A program made the position numbers and the translations under genes. A stretch of 64,000 bases of DNA from Deltaproteobacteria bacterium (lineage in GTDB: Bacteria; Desulfobacterota; GWC2-55-46), in assembly GCA_019912665.1 (NCBI GenBank), contig JAIOIE010000021.1:417018-481017 (forward strand), written 5' to 3'. Below are positions 61,824-64,000 of this stretch, in pieces. The notes beneath the pieces are model-generated. The model did not search any database. It saw only the letters and a list, made by a program, of their open reading frames with translations, and was not told the DNA's origin. How positions within the stretch are numbered: the stretch's first letter is position 1; the number at the start of each line of letters is the position of its first letter.

Positions 61824-63680
61824 TCACTCCTGCCCGCCTTCCGTTTCTTCCCTGAGTCCTTTTATATCGGCCGCAAGCCTTTCGGTTATGCCTGGAACAG
61901 AGGCGATCTCTTTTATATCCGCGTTCAGTATCGACTCAAGGTCTCCGAACCTCTCGAATAGGGCCTTCTTCTTTTTCCCGCCTATGCCAGGGACCCTGTC
62001 CAGAAGCGAGCCGAGCTCCTTTGACCGCAATTTCCTATGGTAGGAAATTGCGGACCTGTGGACCTCGTCCCGCATCCTCCTTACGAGGAGGTCCGGCTTA
62101 GAGCCCTCCTTGAGGAGCACCGGGTCTTTCACTCCGGGGATGAAGACCCGCTCGCCTTTTGATGCGGCATCCTTCCTCACCGGCGGCCCGTTTTCCCTGT
62201 CCTTTGCGAGCGCCCTCACCTCCACGCCCCTTATTCCGAGCTCCTTAAGCGCCTGGACGGCGATGTTGAGCTGCCCTTTGCCCCCGTCCACTATGACGAG
62301 GTCGGGAAGGCCCGGGCCCTTTCCGGCCTCCTCCATCAGGAACCTCCGCGAGAGGACCTGGTACATCATCGCGTAGTCGTCAGGACCCTCAAGCCCCCGT
62401 ATCCTGAATAGCCTGTAGGAGTCCTTGTCCGGCTCGCCGTCCCTGAAGGCGACCATCGCGCCCACGGCCTGGCTTCCGCCTATGTTGGATATGTCGTAGG
62501 CCTCAATGCGATGAGGCGCGCCCTTTAATCGGAACCTCTTTTGAAGCTCCTCGAGCACCCCGGCCCTGGAGGCCGCGGCCTCGGAGCGCTTACGTAAAGC
62601 CTCTGCCGCGTTCGACCGGGCCATCTCAAGGAGCCTTGCCTTCCCGCCCCTCTGCGGCATCGTAAGGGACACCCTTCTACCCTTCTTTTCGGAGAGCCAG
62701 TCCTCCAATACATCCCTGTCCTCGAGCTCAGTCTGCACAATGGCCTCGTCAGGCACGAAGCGCTCGCCCCTGTAGTACTCTGCGATAAAAGACGAGAGTA
62801 TCTCTTCGTCCGGGAGGCCCGCGTCATGGAAGAAATAGTCGCTCCCGCCCGTGAGCCTGCCGTCCCGTATGTAGAGGGCCTGGAGCAGAATAGAGTCCCT
62901 TTCCCTGATAAACGCGAATACGTCCTGGTCGGCCGCCCTGGCCGCAACCACCTTCTGCTCCTCGAGCATCCCCTCTATCGACAGTATCCTGTCCCTGAGC
63001 CTTGCGGCCTTCTCGAATTCGAGGGCCGCTGATGCCTCTTTCATCTTTTCCCGGAGCATTTTAAGGAGCTCCCTGTTCTTCCCTTCAAGGAACATTATTG
63101 CCCCGTCCACGAGCTCCCTGTAGGCCTCCTCCGATATGAGCCCCGCTGCCGGGGCCGCGCAGAGCCCTATCTGGTAGTCGAGGCAGGGCCTTACCCTGTT
63201 CCTGAACTCGCTCTCCGAGCAGACGCAGAGCGGGAATATCCTCCGGATGAACTTTATCGTGTCCCTCACCTCGCGGGCCGAGATGTAGGGGCCGAAGTAC
63301 CTTGAGCCGTCCTTCTTCCTCTGCCTCGTGACGAGTATGCGGGGGAACTTCTCCTTCATGGTTATCTTTATGCTCACGTAGGTTTTGCTGTCCTTGAGGC
63401 GTATGTTGTACCTGGGCTTGTGACGCTTAAGGAGGGTGTCTTCGAGTAGGAGGGCCTCCTTTTCGTTCGTGGTGACGATGTAGTCGATATCGGCCGTTCT
63501 AGACGACAGGAACCTGACCGCGTACCTGCCGTCCCCGCCGGACTCCCTGAAATACGAGCGCACCCGCGCCCTGAGGTCCTTGGCCTTCCCTATGTAGAGG
63601 ACCTCGCCCGATGAGCCCTTCATGATGTAGACGCCCGGGAACTGGGGCAGCTTCGCGAGTTTTTCTTCGATTGCTGTCAT
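61824..63680 (-). CDS. uvrC: Excinuclease ABC subunit C
   Basis: This dual-incision nuclease of nucleotide excision repair is 618 aa. The GIY-YIG domain starts LPQFPGVYIMKGSSGEVLYIGKAKDLRARV. A UVR domain (FEKAARLRDRILSIE) follows. The RNase H-like nuclease part has IEAYDISNIGGSQAVGAMVAF and DLVIVDGGKGQLN. The tandem helix-hairpin-helix end reads LLDRVPGIGGKKKKALFERFG...IASVPGITERLA. All parts are intact. Partners: the UvrA at 14.4 kb and perhaps the UvrD-type helicase at 39.7 kb. Confidence 0.97.
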   Translation of the reverse strand: MTAIEEKLAKLPQFPGVYIMKGSSGEVLYIGKAKDLRARVRSYFRESGGDGRYAVRFLSSRTADIDYIVTTNEKEALLLEDTLLKRHKPRYNIRLKDSKTYVSIKITMKEKFPRILVTRQRKKDGSRYFGPYISAREVRDTIKFIRRIFPLCVCSESEFRNRVRPCLDYQIGLCAAPAAGLISEEAYRELVDGAIMFLEGKNRELLKMLREKMKEASAALEFEKAARLRDRILSIEGMLEEQKVVAARAADQDVFAFIRERDSILLQALYIRDGRLTGGSDYFFHDAGLPDEEILSSFIAEYYRGERFVPDEAIVQTELEDRDVLEDWLSEKKGRRVSLTMPQRGGKARLLEMARSNAAEALRKRSEAAASRAGVLEELQKRFRLKGAPHRIEAYDISNIGGSQAVGAMVAFRDGEPDKDSYRLFRIRGLEGPDDYAMMYQVLSRRFLMEEAGKGPGLPDLVIVDGGKGQLNIAVQALKELGIRGVEVRALAKDRENGPPVRKDAASKGERVFIPGVKDPVLLKEGSKPDLLVRRMRDEVHRSAISYHRKLRSKELGSLLDRVPGIGGKKKKALFERFGDLESILNADIKEIASVPGITERLAADIKGLREETEGGQE

Positions 63681-64000
63681 ATCTTTATATTATCTCACAG
63701 GAGATTTCTGGAATACAAACCGGTTTTGAGGGATATCCTGCGCGGGATCAAGCTATCTTCTGCAAAAGGCCTTTTGCGCGCTGCCGCGCTTCCGGGAGCT
63801 AAAGGCCTTTTTTCCGCACTGCCGTGCGGTTTTTGAGGGTAAGGCTCGCTTGCTATCCCCCTCCCCCACCTCGTGAACACACAAAAGCGAGCAGAGACAC
63901 CAGAGCTTTTTCGGGGTCGAGCGAGCGGATGCAAATCCGGAAATCTTCCTCTTGTGTCGGAGCTTCCCGGCGTTACGCCGGGAAGCTTCAACGGGCCCCT
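63681..64000. other. Right-edge intergenic region with inverted repeats
   Basis: No gene is supported in the last 320 bases. CCGCAC-TGCC-GTGCGG plus five T (63814-63834) could be a terminator. A 12-bp perfect stem AGCTTCCCGGCG/CGCCGGGAAGCT with a 3-base loop is at 63961-63987. GCGCGCTGCCGCGCTT at about 63777 has a near copy at about 3060. Confidence 0.45.

Overview
The window is a 64-kb piece of a Gram-negative bacterial chromosome. It has about 60% GC overall, yet ATA (Ile) and AGG (Arg) codons are very common. It encodes outer-membrane beta-barrels, a PEP-CTERM protein, ComEC, NtrBC-type regulators, a chemosensory cluster and LarBC. This mix fits Deltaproteobacteria (Desulfobacterota) or Nitrospirota-like lineages, but no rRNA or tRNA gene is present to settle the taxonomy.

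Layout. 1-4.4 kb: end of a TreT-type trehalose synthase, then otsA-otsB (trehalose) and an M48 protease on the other strand. 4.6-14.3 kb: a secreted hypothetical protein, soluble lytic transglycosylase, alpha-glucan phosphorylase, MscL with a zinc ribbon, pyruvate kinase, an MBL hydrolase and a beta-barrel protein. 14.4-24.1 kb: uvrA, a B12/radical SAM protein, MltD, moeA, mtnA and small proteins, then a structured intergenic RNA candidate ending in a terminator. 24.4-29.3 kb: a PEP-CTERM protein with a sigma-54 promoter, a Nudix hydrolase, and an ntrB-ntrC-thiE operon. 29.3-37.8 kb: a co-directional minus-strand nitrogen island (ANTAR regulator, glutamine amidotransferase, porin, amtB, glnK, amtB, nirB). 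37.9-41.9 kb: glgA and uvrD. 41.9-45.25 kb: a 3.3-kb AT-rich IS1-like transposon with passenger genes. 45.4-56.2 kb: galU, hsp20, lon, thiL, an MCP-CheW-CheY-CheA set and larB-larC. 56.3-63.7 kb: an MBL hydrolase, a DUF4124 protein, comEC, a heme-type diguanylate cyclase and uvrC.

The most notable system is the nitrogen island. A REC-ANTAR protein is encoded at its head. Two leaders further along (before the porin-amtB unit and before glnK-amtB) each contain two tandem hairpins with hexaloops that have A at position 1 and G at position 4. In each leader the second hairpin overlaps the 5' arm of an intrinsic terminator that ends just upstream of the first gene's ribosome-binding site. This is the architecture known for ANTAR antitermination targets (EutV, NasR). 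A degenerate version precedes nirB. The inference is that one ANTAR protein opens several attenuators in series along the ammonium/nitrite assimilation genes.

The second notable object is the transposon inserted exactly at the uvrD stop codon. It has 17-bp perfect terminal inverted repeats and an 8-bp target duplication. It carries an IS1-like transposase, a P63C-domain protein, an 80-aa basic protein sharing a motif with the P63C N-terminus, and a Panacea-domain antitoxin overlapping a RelE-like small gene (a probable toxin-antitoxin pair). Two short dispersed repeat families (R1, four copies plus a remnant; R2, two copies) decorate intergenic spaces, and two of them abut the stop codons of the two amtB genes.
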